64,000 nt of DNA from Marinicella algicola. GTDB lineage: Bacteria; Pseudomonadota; Gammaproteobacteria; Xanthomonadales; Marinicellaceae. The notes beneath the pieces were generated by a model. It saw only the letters and a program-made list of their open reading frames with translations, ran no database searches and was not told the origin of the DNA. Position numbers and translations under genes: made by a program. Shown piece after piece: positions 18,471 through 29,805 of this stretch; position 1 is the stretch's first letter, and every line of letters begins with the position of its first letter. The stretch lies in NCBI RefSeq assembly GCF_028401385.1, contig NZ_JAQOMR010000001.1, forward strand, positions 1,676,501 through 1,740,500, read 5' to 3'.

Positions 18471-20217
18471 CACACCTGCTCCGCTCTCGCCATATGATCG
18501 GCGCCAAAGCTCTGCCATTCGGGTTTCGGCGGCTCATAGCCGGGCGGACGCACCAGCGAGGGCACTTCTGTGGTGTCGAGCCGGTAATCCTGCCGCCGCC
18601 GTTCAATGCTCGGCACGGCGGCAATCAGCCGTTTTGTGTAAGCGTGTCTGGGCGCGGAAAGCACCGAGGCGGCATCGCCAATCTCGACAATCTGCCCGGC
18701 ATAGACCACGGCGATCCGATGCGCGATGCGCTCGACCACGGCCATGTCGTGGGTGACGAACAAATAGGAAAGGTTCATGTCGCGCTGCAACTCGGTCAAA
18801 AGCTCCAGCACCATCGCCTGCACCGAGACATCGAGTGCGGAAACGGCCTCGTCCAGCACCACCACGGAGGGCTTCAACATCAGCGCGCGGGCGATACACA
18901 GGCGCTGGCGCTGGCCACCGGAGAATTCGTGCGGATAGCGCACCAACGCGTCTTGCGGCAAGCCGACGCGTTCCAGCAGTTCGGCCATGCGGGTGCGCGT
19001 TGCCGCATCAAGCCGCCCGCCGGTGGCAATCACCGGCTCGGCGAGAATGCTGTCGACGCGCAGGCGCGGATTGAGCGAGGCATAGGGGTTTTGAAACACC
19101 ATCTGGACCGGATCACCGTGCGCCGACGCCGAACCGTCCTCGCCCAGATGAAACGCACCGCGTGTCGGCTTGGTCAGCCCCATGATGGCGCGCGCCGTGG
19201 TCGATTTGCCCGACCCGCTTTCGCCGACGATACCGAGCGTTTCGCCGGGCATCAGATCGAAATCGATCCCGTCAACGGCATGCACCGCACCGCTCCGACG
19301 ATTGAAAAAGCCGGAGGTGACCGGAAAGCGGACGGTCAGATCCTCGACGATCAGGGCGGGTTTGGCGGCTTGTGTTGTCAGCCGCGAAAAATCGCTGCGG
19401 ACTGCGCGTCCATCGTCAAAATGCGGAACGGCCTTCAAAAGATGCTGCGTATAGGGATGCTGCGGATCATCGAGCACCGCATCGGTCTCCCCTGCTCCAC
19501 GGCTTTTCCGTTCTGCATTACCATCACCTTGTCGGCTATGCCTGCAACAAGGCCGATATCATGGGTGATGAAGACCAGCCCCATCTCGCTTTCACGCTTC
19601 AGTTCGGACAGCAGCGCCAGGATTTGCGCCTGCACCGTCACATCGAGCGCGGTCGTCGGTTCGTCGGCAATCAGCAAACGTGGATTGCACGACAGCGCCG
19701 TGGCAATCATTACCCGCTGCAGCATGCCGCCGGAAAGCTGATGCGGATGATATTTGAGGCGCCGCGCAGCATCGGGAATGCGCACCCGTTCCAGCGCATC
19801 GATGGCCGCACGCATCGCCTGTTTTCCGGTCAAGCCGTGATGCAGGCGGAAACTTTCGGCGATCTGCTCACCGATGGCATGAACCGGGTTCAGCGACGTC
19901 ATCGGCTCCTGAAAGATCATGCCGATTTCCCGGCCCCGGATCGCTGCCAGTTCCTTCTCGGGCGCTGCGGCAAGGTCAATGACAGCCCCCGAACCGAGGG
20001 TGAAATCGATCCGACCGCCGGTGATCTTTCCGCCGCCGAAATCAACCAGCCGATTGACGGAAAGCGCGGTAACGGACTTGCCCGACCCACTCTCACCGAC
20101 GATCGCCAGCGTTTCGCCGGGATCAAGGGTGAAGCCGATGCCGTGGACGACCTCGTTTGCGACCGGGTCCTTGCCGAAGCCGACATGGAGGTCCGAAACG
20201 GAAAGAAGATGGCTCAT
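18470..20217 (-). CDS. Fused double ABC ATPase (DppD-DppF type), one frameshift
   Basis: A single 582-residue protein with two complete nucleotide-binding domains powers the adjacent permeases. Domain 1: GESGSGKSVTAL, SGGMLQRVMIA, LLIADEPTTALD. Domain 2: GESGSGKSTTAR, SGGQRQRLCIARAL, VVVLDEAVSALD, plus oligopeptide-transporter C-terminal segments (HAYTKRLIAAVPS). The break at the C run 19489-19492 (plus strand) splits the gene between domains; one more base gives VEQGETDAVLDDPQHPYTQHLL, the normal end of a DppD-type domain. Note VLDEAVSALD rather than DEPVSALD in the second Walker B region. It overlaps both neighbours by 1-4 bp. YejF and GsiA have the same fused architecture. Confidence 0.92.
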
Positions 20218-21056
20218 GCCACAGCACCCCTTGAGCGCGGATCGAGGATGTCACGCAGCGCATCGCCCAGAAGATTGAAGCCCAGAATGCCGATCATGAT
20301 GGCGAAGGCCGGGAACACCAAAAGCCAGGGCGCCATTTCCATCAAATTGCGCGCTTCACTCAGCATAAGCCCGAGCGAGGCCTGCGGCGGCTGGGTGCCG
20401 AGACCGAGGAAGGAAAGCCCTGCCTCCGTCAAAAGCGCCCACGCCAGCGCCAGCGTCACCTGCACAGTCAGCGGGGCAACAAGATTGAGCAGCATGTGAC
20501 GCGACAGGATGTAGGTTCTGGAACTGCCGAAGGTGCGCGCGGCATCGACGAATTCGCGGGTTTTAAGCGACAGTGCCGGGCCACGTACCACGCGGGTGAA
20601 GATCGGGGTGTAGACGAAGGCGATCGCCATCACGCTGGTCCAGGTACCCGGGCCGACAATGGTGATGATCAGGAGCGCCAGCAGGATCGCGGGAAAAGCC
20701 AGCAGCACATCCATTGCCCGCATGATCGTGCCGTCCCAGTAGGAGCCGAACCATGCCGCAGTCAGCCCCAGAACGATGCCGAGAACGGTTGCCAGCGCCA
20801 CCGATGCAAACGAAACGATGAAGGATTGTGCGATCCCGATCATGAGGCGGCTTGCAACGTCTCGTCCCAGCAGATCAGTGCCCATCCAGTAGGTGGCGCT
20901 TGGGGCGTGCAGCCGGTCTATGCGAAACTGCATCAGCGGATCATGCGGGGTGAGACCGACAAGCCCCATGATGGCGATGATGAGGTAGAGCGCCACGATG
21001 GTGCCGCCGATACGCCCGCTCGGATGGGCAAAGATGGAACGTAGCAAGGTCATCAT
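20214..21056 (-). CDS. ABC transporter permease, DppC type
   Basis: Inner-membrane permease of 280 residues. It has an N-terminal membrane segment (IGGTIVALYLIIAIMGLVG), the HxxGTDxxGRD-type motif as YWMGTDLLGRDVASRLMIG, and the EAA loop region VDAARTFGSSRTYILSRHML. A further five or so hydrophobic segments follow, with FLGLGTQPPQASLGLML near the end. It pairs with the DppB-type permease upstream (ATGA overlap) and with the fused ATPase downstream (ATGA overlap), forming one importer with the binding protein at 22045. Confidence 0.93.
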   Translation of the reverse strand: MMTLLRSIFAHPSGRIGGTIVALYLIIAIMGLVGLTPHDPLMQFRIDRLHAPSATYWMGTDLLGRDVASRLMIGIAQSFIVSFASVALATVLGIVLGLTAAWFGSYWDGTIMRAMDVLLAFPAILLALLIITIVGPGTWTSVMAIAFVYTPIFTRVVRGPALSLKTREFVDAARTFGSSRTYILSRHMLLNLVAPLTVQVTLALAWALLTEAGLSFLGLGTQPPQASLGLMLSEARNLMEMAPWLLVFPAFAIMIGILGFNLLGDALRDILDPRSRGAVA

Positions 21057-22011
21057 TTGCCTCCGAGCCGAATGCGCGGATCGAGTGCCGCATAGGCGAG
21101 ATCAACAGCCAGATTGACGATCATGAAATTAAACGCGATGAACAACACGCTCCCTGCACCAGCGCATAGTCACGTTGGAGAATCGCGTCCAGAACGGTGC
21201 GCCCCAGCCCCGGCAGCGCAAACACCTGCTCGACAATGACAGCACCGCCCAGAAGATAACCGAATTCCACACCCGACACGGTGACGACCGGGATCAGCGC
21301 ATTGGGCAAGGCGTGATGCCAGATAACGGAGCGCGCCGGAACGCCCTTGGCGCGGGCGGTGCGGATATAGTCATCGGAGAGAATATCGAGCATGGCAGAG
21401 CGGGAGATACGGGTGACCGCGGCAGCAAAGGCAAAGCCAAGGGTCAGAGCCGGCAGGATCATCTGCGCAAGGTTTTTCAGCGGGTCTTCCCAAAGCGGTG
21501 TGAAGGTGCCCATTGCCGGCAACACGCCAAACCAGACCGAAAGCGCATAGATCGCCAGAAGTGCGACGACGAAGCTCGGCGTCGACTGGCCGACCATGGC
21601 GACAATGCGCACAATCAGGTCGGAGGGCCGTTCGGCATGGGTGGCTGCGTAGACGCCCGCAGGTAGCCCGACGGCCAGCGCCACGATCATCGAGAGAAGT
21701 GCCAGCTCCAGCGTCAGCGGAAACACCCGCAGGATGACATCCAGCACCGGGCGGCCATAGGTGACCGAGATGCCGAGATTACCCTGCAGCACGCCGCCGA
21801 GCCAGTGCCAGTACTGGCCGAACCAGCTCTGATCCATGCCGAAATAGGTTTCCAGCGAAGCGCGCTGCGCCGGCGTCAGCAGGCCGGCCTCGGTTCCCAG
21901 CATCGCCGTAATGGCATCACCGGGAACCAGCCTGATCGAAACGAAGACGAGGACGGATACCCCGAGCATGACCACAGGAAAGGTCACCAGTCGCCGGGTC
22001 AGATAGTTCAT
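21053..22011 (-). CDS. ABC transporter permease, DppB type, one frameshift near the end
   Basis: Inner-membrane permease starting MNYLTRRLVTFPVVMLGVSV, with the VPGDA motif, LGISVTYGRPVLDVI, and the EAA loop DDYIRTARAKGVPARSVIWHHALPNALIPV, followed by FALPGLGRTVLDAI. A base is missing near 21148; restoring it gives YALVQGAVLFIAFNFMIVNL and a stop at 21053 that overlaps the DppC-type start. Restored length is about 319 residues with six membrane segments. It lies 33 bp after the binding-protein gene. Confidence 0.92.
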
Positions 22012-22044
22012 GGGGTATGCGCCTCTTGTTCTTGCCCAGCCGGT

Positions 22045-23565
22045 TTATTCGCCGACGGTTACAGCCGAAAGTCCGAACAGCGAGCCCGTCGGGTTGGCCT
22101 CAAAACCGCTGACCTTGTCGTTCGCAGCCGTGTAGCTGTAGCCGGTGTAAAGCCAGATCCACGGAGAGACATCGGTGATATGCTTGGAGAATTCGGCAAA
22201 GATCTCCTTGCGCTTTTCCGGGTCCGTCTCGACACGACCTTGCTGCATCAGGCTATCGAGCATGTCATCTCCGTAATGAGCGACATGGGCCAGATTGCCG
22301 TCCTTGGTCCAGTAGCGGTTATACATGGTGTAGGGGTCGGTGCGTCCGCCATTGAGCGCCACCGCCATGTCGAAATCGCCCTTCAGCCAGCGGTCGATAT
22401 AAACGTTGAGCTCCATCATTTCGATTTCGAGATCGATGCCGATTTCGGCAAGCTGTGACTGGATCACCTGCGCTTCGGCAGCAGCCGTCGGCGGCTCGCC
22501 GGTCGCGGCAATCACGCTGGCGGAAAACCCGTCCTCGTATCCGGCTTCAGCCATCAGAGCCTTCGCCTTTTCAAGATCGGGTGCATAGCAGAGGAGATCG
22601 GACGGATCGGACGCGTAAGCCGGCATGGTCAGCGGTCCGGTTACCTTGCCCTCGCCCAGAAGGGCGGCATCCAGCACATCCTGACGGTCGATGGCGCAGG
22701 AGATGGCCTGACGGACCTTTTCTTCCGTCATCGCGCCCTCTTCAGCATTCAGCTGAAGCACATGATAATTCAGCACCGGCTCACGGTTGAGCGACAGGTT
22801 TGGATTACTCGGCACCAGCGTCGCGACCAGCGGATCATTGATCAGTGCGAAATCCACCTGATCGGTGCGCAGTGCTGCGAGGATTGCGGTTTCATCAGGC
22901 AGCACGGAGATGTTGATGCCATCAACACCAACAGCACCACCGGCCCAGTTCTCGTTGACGCTCAGCACTTCGCGGGAATTGGGCTCCCAGCTATCCAGAA
23001 CGAAAGGTCCGGAGCCGAGCGTTTCGGTTCCGATCATACCCGCCTCGATGAGGCCTGCCGGCAAGATTGCGGCATTGATCGAGGACATTGCGGTCAACAA
23101 CGGTACGTCCGGCTGCGACAGGTTGAACACCACGGTTTCATCGTCCGGGGTGTCGATGCTTTCGATAGACAGGAAATTGGCGCGCGCCGAAGCCCCGGTT
23201 TCCTCATTCAGAATACGCTCAAATGAAGCTTTAACATCCGAAGTCATAACCTTGTTGCCATTGGAGAATTTTGCATCTGCATCAAGCTTGAAGGTCAATG
23301 TCTGGCCATCCTCGGAAAATTCCCAGGAGGTGGCGACAGCCGGTGCGATATTGAGATCGCTGTCGGTACGCACCAGCGGCTCGTAAACAAGCTCCAGCAG
23401 GCGCAGCGACGAAAACGCTGTCTGCTTGTGCGGGTCGAGACCGGTGGCATCCTGCGACCAGGCCATGTTGAGCGTTGCAGCCGTTGCCGGAAATGCCGCA
23501 CCGAGCGCGGCGGCAACGGCAACCGCGGAAACCAGATTTTTAAAGCGGGGTCTTCCCATGATCAT
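22045..23565 (-). CDS. Periplasmic binding protein (SBP family 5) of the murQ operon
   Basis: An intact 506-residue family 5 solute-binding protein with a signal peptide ending near FPATAATLNM. Motifs: DATGLDPHKQTAFSSLRLLELVYEPLV, SEDGQTLTFKLDADAKFSNG, GSGPFVLDSWEPN, VRQAISCAIDRQDVL and PWIWLYTG. The family binds peptides, but also sugars and opines in rhizobia. Its operon partners are MurQ, AnmK and a serine amidase-like protein, so anhydro-MurNAc or muropeptide is the likeliest ligand (inference). It starts 57 bp downstream of the murQ stop. Confidence 0.88.
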   Translation of the reverse strand: MIMGRPRFKNLVSAVAVAAALGAAFPATAATLNMAWSQDATGLDPHKQTAFSSLRLLELVYEPLVRTDSDLNIAPAVATSWEFSEDGQTLTFKLDADAKFSNGNKVMTSDVKASFERILNEETGASARANFLSIESIDTPDDETVVFNLSQPDVPLLTAMSSINAAILPAGLIEAGMIGTETLGSGPFVLDSWEPNSREVLSVNENWAGGAVGVDGINISVLPDETAILAALRTDQVDFALINDPLVATLVPSNPNLSLNREPVLNYHVLQLNAEEGAMTEEKVRQAISCAIDRQDVLDAALLGEGKVTGPLTMPAYASDPSDLLCYAPDLEKAKALMAEAGYEDGFSASVIAATGEPPTAAAEAQVIQSQLAEIGIDLEIEMMELNVYIDRWLKGDFDMAVALNGGRTDPYTMYNRYWTKDGNLAHVAHYGDDMLDSLMQQGRVETDPEKRKEIFAEFSKHITDVSPWIWLYTGYSYTAANDKVSGFEANPTGSLFGLSAVTVGE

Positions 23566-23622
23566 ATCCCTCGAGATTATTGAGTGTTGCCGATGCGGGC
23601 CTTTGCCGGCACCGGAGAGACT

Positions 23623-24554
23623 TCAGCTTTTGCGGCTTTTCGCCGTCTTCTGATTGATCGCCTTGCGCAGAAAACCGCCCGTCTCCGTCAGAAGATCGCG
23701 GCCCTCCTGCAATTCCACATCTGACAGCGCCATCAGAATGGCGAGCTTGACGTCGTTTCCGGTTTTCCAGAGCAGGCTTTCGGCGGTATCGTCCGAAACG
23801 CCGGTGGCCTCCATCACGATGCGCATGGCACGTGCATAAAGCTTGGCATTGGAGACCGTCACATCGACCATCAGGTTCTGATAGACCTTGCCGATGCGGA
23901 TCATGCTGGCTGTGCTCAGCATGTTGAGAACGAGTTTTTGGGCCGTGCCGGATTTCAGGCGGGTGGACCCTGCAAGGACTTCCGGGCCGACAACAGGCGC
24001 AATTGAAATATCGGCGATTTCCGCGATCGCGGAGGACGGATTGCAGGACAGAGCGATGGTTACCGCCCCGGTTTGCCTGGCATAGTTCAAAGCGCCGATG
24101 ACATAGGGCGTGCGGCCGCTGACGGCGATCCCGACGACGACGTCCTTCGCGCTCAGGCTGATTGTCTTCAGGTCTTCAGCGCCCAGCACCGGGTCGTCCT
24201 CGGCGCCCTCGACCGCCGTGGTGAGCGCCTTCTGGCCGCCTGCGATCAGGCCGACGACCATGCCGGGCGGCACGGAAAATGTCGGCGGGCACTCGGATGC
24301 GTCCAGAACCCCAAGCCGGCCACTGGTACCAGCACCTATGTAGACAAGACGGCCGCCGGCGTTGAAGGCGTCGACAATGCGCTCGACGGCCTCGGCTATG
24401 GCTTCGGCCTCGCGCCCGACCGCGATTGCGGCGGCGCCATCCTCTGTATTGATCTTCTCGATGATTTCGCGCGTTGACAGCAGGTCGAGTTCGAGCGTGC
24501 GCGGATTACGCCCTCGGAAACCAGTTTTTCAAGCTCGCCGGCCAGCAAATTCAC
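23623..24554 (-). CDS. murQ: N-acetylmuramic acid 6-phosphate etherase (MurQ), one frameshift
   Basis: MurQ removes lactate from MurNAc-6-phosphate to give GlcNAc-6-phosphate. The SIS-fold motifs are unmistakable: [48 protein letters not shown] with the catalytic Glu, [34 protein letters not shown] and [31 protein letters not shown] choose GTG at 24554 (AAGGGAA upstream). The frame breaks at CCC 24511-24513 (plus strand), where one more base gives SEGRNPRT. Restored length is 310 residues. It is the first gene of the leftward operon and is divergent from the RpiR regulator. Confidence 0.94.
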
Positions 24555-24656
24555 AATCAGTTCCCTTTATGGCAGGCGGTGCGTATTGTTGTTTTTCGTC
24601 ACCGCGACTTCACACGAACGCTATAATCGCAAATTCCATTTGTCAAATCCAATTCA

Positions 24657-24669
24657 GAATAATTTATTC
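24657..24669. promoter_or_regulatory. Candidate RpiR/MurR operator 1
   Basis: GAATAATTTATTC, a GAAT-N5-ATTC dyad, in the intergenic region between murQ and the RpiR gene, about 105 bp upstream of murQ. A second copy of the same dyad lies at 24767-24779. Inference from repeat structure and position. Confidence 0.5.
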
Positions 24670-24766
24670 CATACAGAAAAGGCATACCGGCTCTGTCCGC
24701 GGGCTGCCCAAGGCCACGATAGGTCGTTACGCTTTCGCAATCATTCCGTTGTATTCCGGGATTAGG

Positions 24767-24779
24767 GAATTTATTATTC
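24767..24779. promoter_or_regulatory. Candidate RpiR/MurR operator 2
   Basis: GAATTTATTATTC has the same GAAT-N5-ATTC form as operator 1, with centres 110 bp apart. It lies 34 bp upstream of the RpiR start codon, so it could mediate autoregulation. Confidence 0.5.
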
Positions 24780-24813
24780 CGCGCCGAACGCAGGCTGAAC
24801 GAGAGGAAGACCG

Positions 24814-25671
24814 GTGTCCGTTCTGAACGTGATCGAAGCACAGCTTGAAAGCCTTGCGCCGGCGGACCGCCAGATCGGCCGTTTCATTCTGGACCATCCC
24901 GAAGAGGTTCTGCGCCTGTCTTCAGCGCGCCTTGCCGAAGAGACCGGCCGCAGCCAGTCCAGCGTGGTCAAATTTGCCCAGAAGTTTGGATTTTCCGGCT
25001 ATCAGGACCTGAAATTCGCGCTCAGCAAGGCCTCTGCCCGCGAATGGGGCACACCCGGCGCACTGCACAGCACGATTGAACTCGCCGACAGCCCGGCGAC
25101 TGTTGCCCAGAAAATGCTGGCGAGCAAGATGCACGCCATGCAGCAGACCATGGCAGCCAATGACGAACGCGAGATTGCACACGCGCTGGAGCTGATCGAC
25201 ACGGCAACACGCATTCATGTGGCCGGTGTCGGCGCCTCGTCACTGGTGGCCCGCGACCTCTGCCTGAAACTGCAGAAGCTCGGGCGCTATGCACTCCATG
25301 ATGCCGACAGCCACATTCAGATGGCCAATGTCTCGGCCGCGAAAGCCGGCGATGTGCTGTTTGCGCTTTCCCATTCCGGCACCAGTATCGAGACCGTGCG
25401 GATTGCAGAACTTGCCCGCAAGCGCGGCGCGGCGGTCGTTTCGATCACCGGGCCGCAGCAAAACCCGATTGCACGACATGCCGATATCACGCTCTATACG
25501 ATCGCCGACGAAGAGCGGGTACGCTCTTCCGCGATCACCTCGCGCGACGCCCAGCTGATGCTGACCGACTTCCTGTTCATTCTGCTACTTCAGCGCCAGG
25601 AAGACGCCGGCGATTATATCGCCGATAGCGGTGAGGCCGTGACCGCGCTTAAACTCGGCTCCGAGAAATGA
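24814..25671 (+). CDS. RpiR-family transcriptional regulator (MurR-like)
   Basis: A 285-residue regulator with an N-terminal RpiR HTH (LAPADRQIGRFILDHPEEVL, ARLAEETGRSQSSVVKFAQKFGFSGYQDLKFAL). The C-terminal SIS sugar-phosphate-binding domain (HVAGVGASSLVARDLCLKLQKLG, LFALSHSGTSIETVRIAELA) is preceded by a linker. The start is GTG at 24814 behind GAGGAAG. Divergent placement from murQ matches E. coli MurR, which responds to MurNAc-6-phosphate; I infer the same effector. Two GAAT-N5-ATTC dyads in the divergent region are candidate operators. The gene is intact. Confidence 0.9.
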   Translation: MSVLNVIEAQLESLAPADRQIGRFILDHPEEVLRLSSARLAEETGRSQSSVVKFAQKFGFSGYQDLKFALSKASAREWGTPGALHSTIELADSPATVAQKMLASKMHAMQQTMAANDEREIAHALELIDTATRIHVAGVGASSLVARDLCLKLQKLGRYALHDADSHIQMANVSAAKAGDVLFALSHSGTSIETVRIAELARKRGAAVVSITGPQQNPIARHADITLYTIADEERVRSSAITSRDAQLMLTDFLFILLLQRQEDAGDYIADSGEAVTALKLGSEK

Positions 25672-25704
25672 CGAAGCGCCAGCAAAGCGCGGCCTGCCAG
25701 CCCC

Positions 25705-26559
25705 TCAGGCTTTCAGCGGCACGCAGATCTCGGTGATGAGTTCACCAGGCGGTGTGTCACGCGGATTGTTGCGATAGATTTCGCAGGGCGGAGCGTCGGC
25801 CGGCTCTTGACCCGCAGCTGGCAGCCAGCTTCCATAAAACCAGTGATAGGCCTTGTGCAATTCGGCATAAGGACCCGTGTGGGTCAGCACCGCATAGCGG
25901 CCGCCCGCAACCGTCCGGCTTTCCAACCCCTCAGGCACCTCGGCGCTCTCCGGCAAAGTCAGCCCGGCAAACGAATTCAGCGCGGCTTCATCCGTAATGC
26001 CGGGGTCATCGTAGTAAACCCCGATCATTTCCGTATCAGGCCCGAAGGCGCCGGCTGCGGCCATCAATCCGGCGGCAGGCCCGAATGCCTTGTCAATATC
26101 CATATACGATCCACGATGCGGCAGACCCGCAAGCCGTCGCGCATTCATGCTGCGCAGTTCAACGTCATACATGTCACTCTCCCATTGCTTGACCGGTTGA
26201 TCGAACACCTTGTGCCGACCTTCATTTCTGTAACGCGCCGGTGTGATGCCATAGGCTTGACGGAAGAGACGCGTGAAGGCCTGAACACCCGATGATCCGG
26301 ACCGGCTGGCAATCACCTCGATGGGGGTATCGGAGTTCACCAGTTCACCCGCGGCACGGTGCAACCGCAACCGCCGCACTGTCGCTGCGATGGTTTCGCC
26401 ATAGGCGCCGCGATAGATGCGATGCCAGTGCCATGGCGAAAGGCAGGCAACTTCGGCCAGCGTCGCAAAGTCGAGGTCATCATCGAGATGGTTATGGATA
26501 TGTGCGCTCACCCGCATCAGGCGCTGCTGGTAGGTCTGAAAATCCGGTTCACTGTTCAT
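25705..26559 (-). CDS. AraC-family regulator with GyrI-like effector domain
   Basis: Protein of 284 residues. The N-terminal AraC/XylS double HTH (HLDDDLDFATLAEVACLSPWHWHRIYRGAYGE, FTRLFRQAYGITPARYR) is joined to a C-terminal GyrI-like small-molecule domain (VELRSMNARRLAGLPHRGSY, VAGGRYAVLTHTGPYAELHKAYHWFYGSWLP, CEIYRNNP, ELITEICVPL). This Rob/SbmC-type layout usually senses hydrophobic compounds or drugs. It stands alone, tail-to-tail with the RpiR gene and divergent from the SulP gene. Target genes are not evident from the window. Confidence 0.9.
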   Translation of the reverse strand: MNSEPDFQTYQQRLMRVSAHIHNHLDDDLDFATLAEVACLSPWHWHRIYRGAYGETIAATVRRLRLHRAAGELVNSDTPIEVIASRSGSSGVQAFTRLFRQAYGITPARYRNEGRHKVFDQPVKQWESDMYDVELRSMNARRLAGLPHRGSYMDIDKAFGPAAGLMAAAGAFGPDTEMIGVYYDDPGITDEAALNSFAGLTLPESAEVPEGLESRTVAGGRYAVLTHTGPYAELHKAYHWFYGSWLPAAGQEPADAPPCEIYRNNPRDTPPGELITEICVPLKA

Positions 26560-26740
26560 TGTCTCTTTCCGTTAAAACTTGGCCCGTTCACTCGGCCCAT
26601 GCGTTGAAGCACGAGCCGATTTGACAAATCTTGCGGAATGTTACCGCGACCTTTCGCCTTTCAAGGCGCCCTTTGCGTGCGCCGGCTGATTTGATAAGCA
26701 TCGATGACATTATCCCATTCTCGCGCAAGGTCGCAAAGTC

Positions 26741-28404
26741 ATGCCTACACGTCTCGTCCCCAAGACCGTCAGCGTTCTAAAGGAAGGTTATGACCTTTCG
26801 CGGCTGAAGGCTGATACTATCGCCGGCCTGACCGTCGCCATCGTCGCGCTGCCGCTTTCCATGGCCATCGCGATAGCATCCGGCGTCTCGCCGGATCGCG
26901 GACTTTACGCCGCCATCGTCGGTGGTTTCTTTGTCTCGCTATTCGGCGGGAGCCGCCACCAGATCGGCGGACCTGCGGGCGCCTTCATCGTTCTCGTGGC
27001 CGCCTCAGCTGAGCGCCACGGCCTGGACGGGCTGATGCTCGCGGTGATCATTTCCGGGCTGATCATGATCGCCGCCGGTTATCTGCGCCTCGGTGCCTAT
27101 ATCCGCTTTATCCCCTACCCCGTGACCGTCGGCTTTACCGCGGGCATCGCCATCATCATCTTTGCCAGCCAGCTATCGGCGATCCTCGGGCTCGACCTGC
27201 CGGACAAGGAACCGGGACCGTTTGCCGACAAGGTTGCCTATCTGGCGCAATTCGTCGGCACCACCAATTTCGCCGCACTCGCCATCGCCATCGGCACGAT
27301 CGGCCTTATCGTCGCGCTCAGAAAGCTCAGACCCGGCTGGCCCGGCATGCTGATAGCAGTTGCGATCGCCACGCTTGCCGCCACCTTGCTGCAGCTGCCG
27401 GTGGAAACCATTGGCAGTCAGTTCGGTGGCCTGCCTCGCGGCCTGCAGCCTCCTTCAGTGCCGACCTTGTCGATTGAAAAGGTGATTTCAGTTCTGCCGG
27501 ATGCCTTCGCCTTCGCACTTTTGGGCTCAATCGAATCGCTGCTGTCGGCCGTCGTCGCTGACGGCATGACCGGCCGGCGGCATCGCTCCAACATGGAGCT
27601 CATCGGCCAGGGCATCGCCAATATCGCCTCTGGTTTTTTGGCGGCATCTGCGTCACAGGCACAATCGCGCGCACTGCCACCAATGTCCGCGCCGGTGCCA
27701 CCAGTCCATTTTCCGGCATGCTGCATGCAGCCTTTCTGCTGATCTTCATGCTGGTCGCCGCCCCGCTTGCCCGCTTCATTCCGCTGGCAGCTCTTGCCGG
27801 AGTCCTGGCAGTTGTGGCGTGGAGCATGATCGAAAAGCCCGCAATCCGCGCGCTCTTCAGAAGTTCGCGCGGCGACGCAGTGATCCTCACAGTCACCCTG
27901 CTTCTCGTTGTCTTCCGTGACCTGACCGAAGGCATCGTCGCGGGCTTTGCGCTCGGTGCCGTGCTGTTCATCGACCGCATGGGTCGCGATGTCGCTGTCA
28001 GTCCCTATGACGATTACAACGCCCGAAGCGAACATCCCATCGTCAACACCGACCCAGACACCATCGTCTATCGCATCTCCGGCGCGTTCTTCTTCGGCGC
28101 CGCCACAACCGTCGGTTCGGTGCTTGACCGCATCGCCGACCGCGCGACAAACTTCGTTCTCGATCTCTCGGAGGTATCCTACATCGATCTGTCCGCAGCC
28201 AATGTTCTGGAAAGTACAGTCAGGCGTGCGCGTTCCCGCCATGTCCGCGTCCTGCTCACCGGCGTTGCGCCAGAGGTGAAGTCCATTCTCGCTGCCCACC
28301 GCATCGATGAGAACCACGTCATCTATTGCGCCGATCTTGACGCTGCAGCCGAGATGATTGCAAACGCTGCCGCCAGACCGGATGCCGGGACAGACAAGCA
28401 TTGA
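26741..28404 (+). CDS. SulP-family anion transporter with STAS domain, one frameshift
   Basis: SLC26/SulP inner-membrane transporter of about 554 residues. The membrane part starts LKADTIAGLTVAIVALPLSMAIAIASGVSPDRGLYAAIVGG, carries GGSRHQIGGPAGAFIVLVAA and about ten to twelve hydrophobic segments. The C-terminal cytoplasmic STAS domain (VYRISGAFFFGAATTVGSVL, FVLDLSEVSYIDLSAANVLE) closes it. The T run 27634-27639 has six T; seven restore IASGFFGGICVTGTIARTATN. Substrate could be sulfate, bicarbonate or dicarboxylate; sequence alone does not decide. It ends 157 bp upstream of recA. Confidence 0.9.
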
Positions 28405-28490
28405 TCCACATCTCTTTCACCGCGAAACATAAAAAGAACATAGATTGAAAAGTGCCCTATTTTCAATGATCACAGGGGATTGAAACATGA

Positions 28491-28505
28491 GAACAAATAG
28501 GGTAC
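28491..28505 (+). promoter_or_regulatory. Candidate LexA (SOS) box of recA
   Basis: GAACAAATAGGGTAC resembles the alphaproteobacterial SOS box GAAC-N7-GAAC with one mismatch in the second half-site. It lies 56 bp upstream of the recA start. A weaker GAAC-N7-GAAA sits about 50 bp further upstream. Confidence 0.5.
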
Positions 28506-28560
28506 GAATAGGTAAATCAGGGCCTCACCTAGGCGGCGGGCGAAACAAGGGATAAAGTCG

Positions 28561-29643
<1,083 letters not shown>

Positions 29644-29691
29644 TCTGCCTGCTGATCATACAGCGGTTATGCAATTTCAACAGTCATCCAG

Positions 29692-29717
29692 CAGCGGCTT
29701 TAACAGGCCGCTGTTTT
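29692..29717 (+). terminator. Rho-independent terminator after recA
   Basis: CAGCGGC, an 8-nt loop and GCCGCTG followed by TTTT, 48 bp after the recA stop. It separates recA from alaS. Confidence 0.85.
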
Positions 29718-29805
29718 GTCTTGTCTGGACAGTGGCCGCGCCTGTCGCTAAAAGCCGTGAAAGTCTCGGCAGAAAACACCGATATACGAAGGGGCGTGGC
29801 ATATT

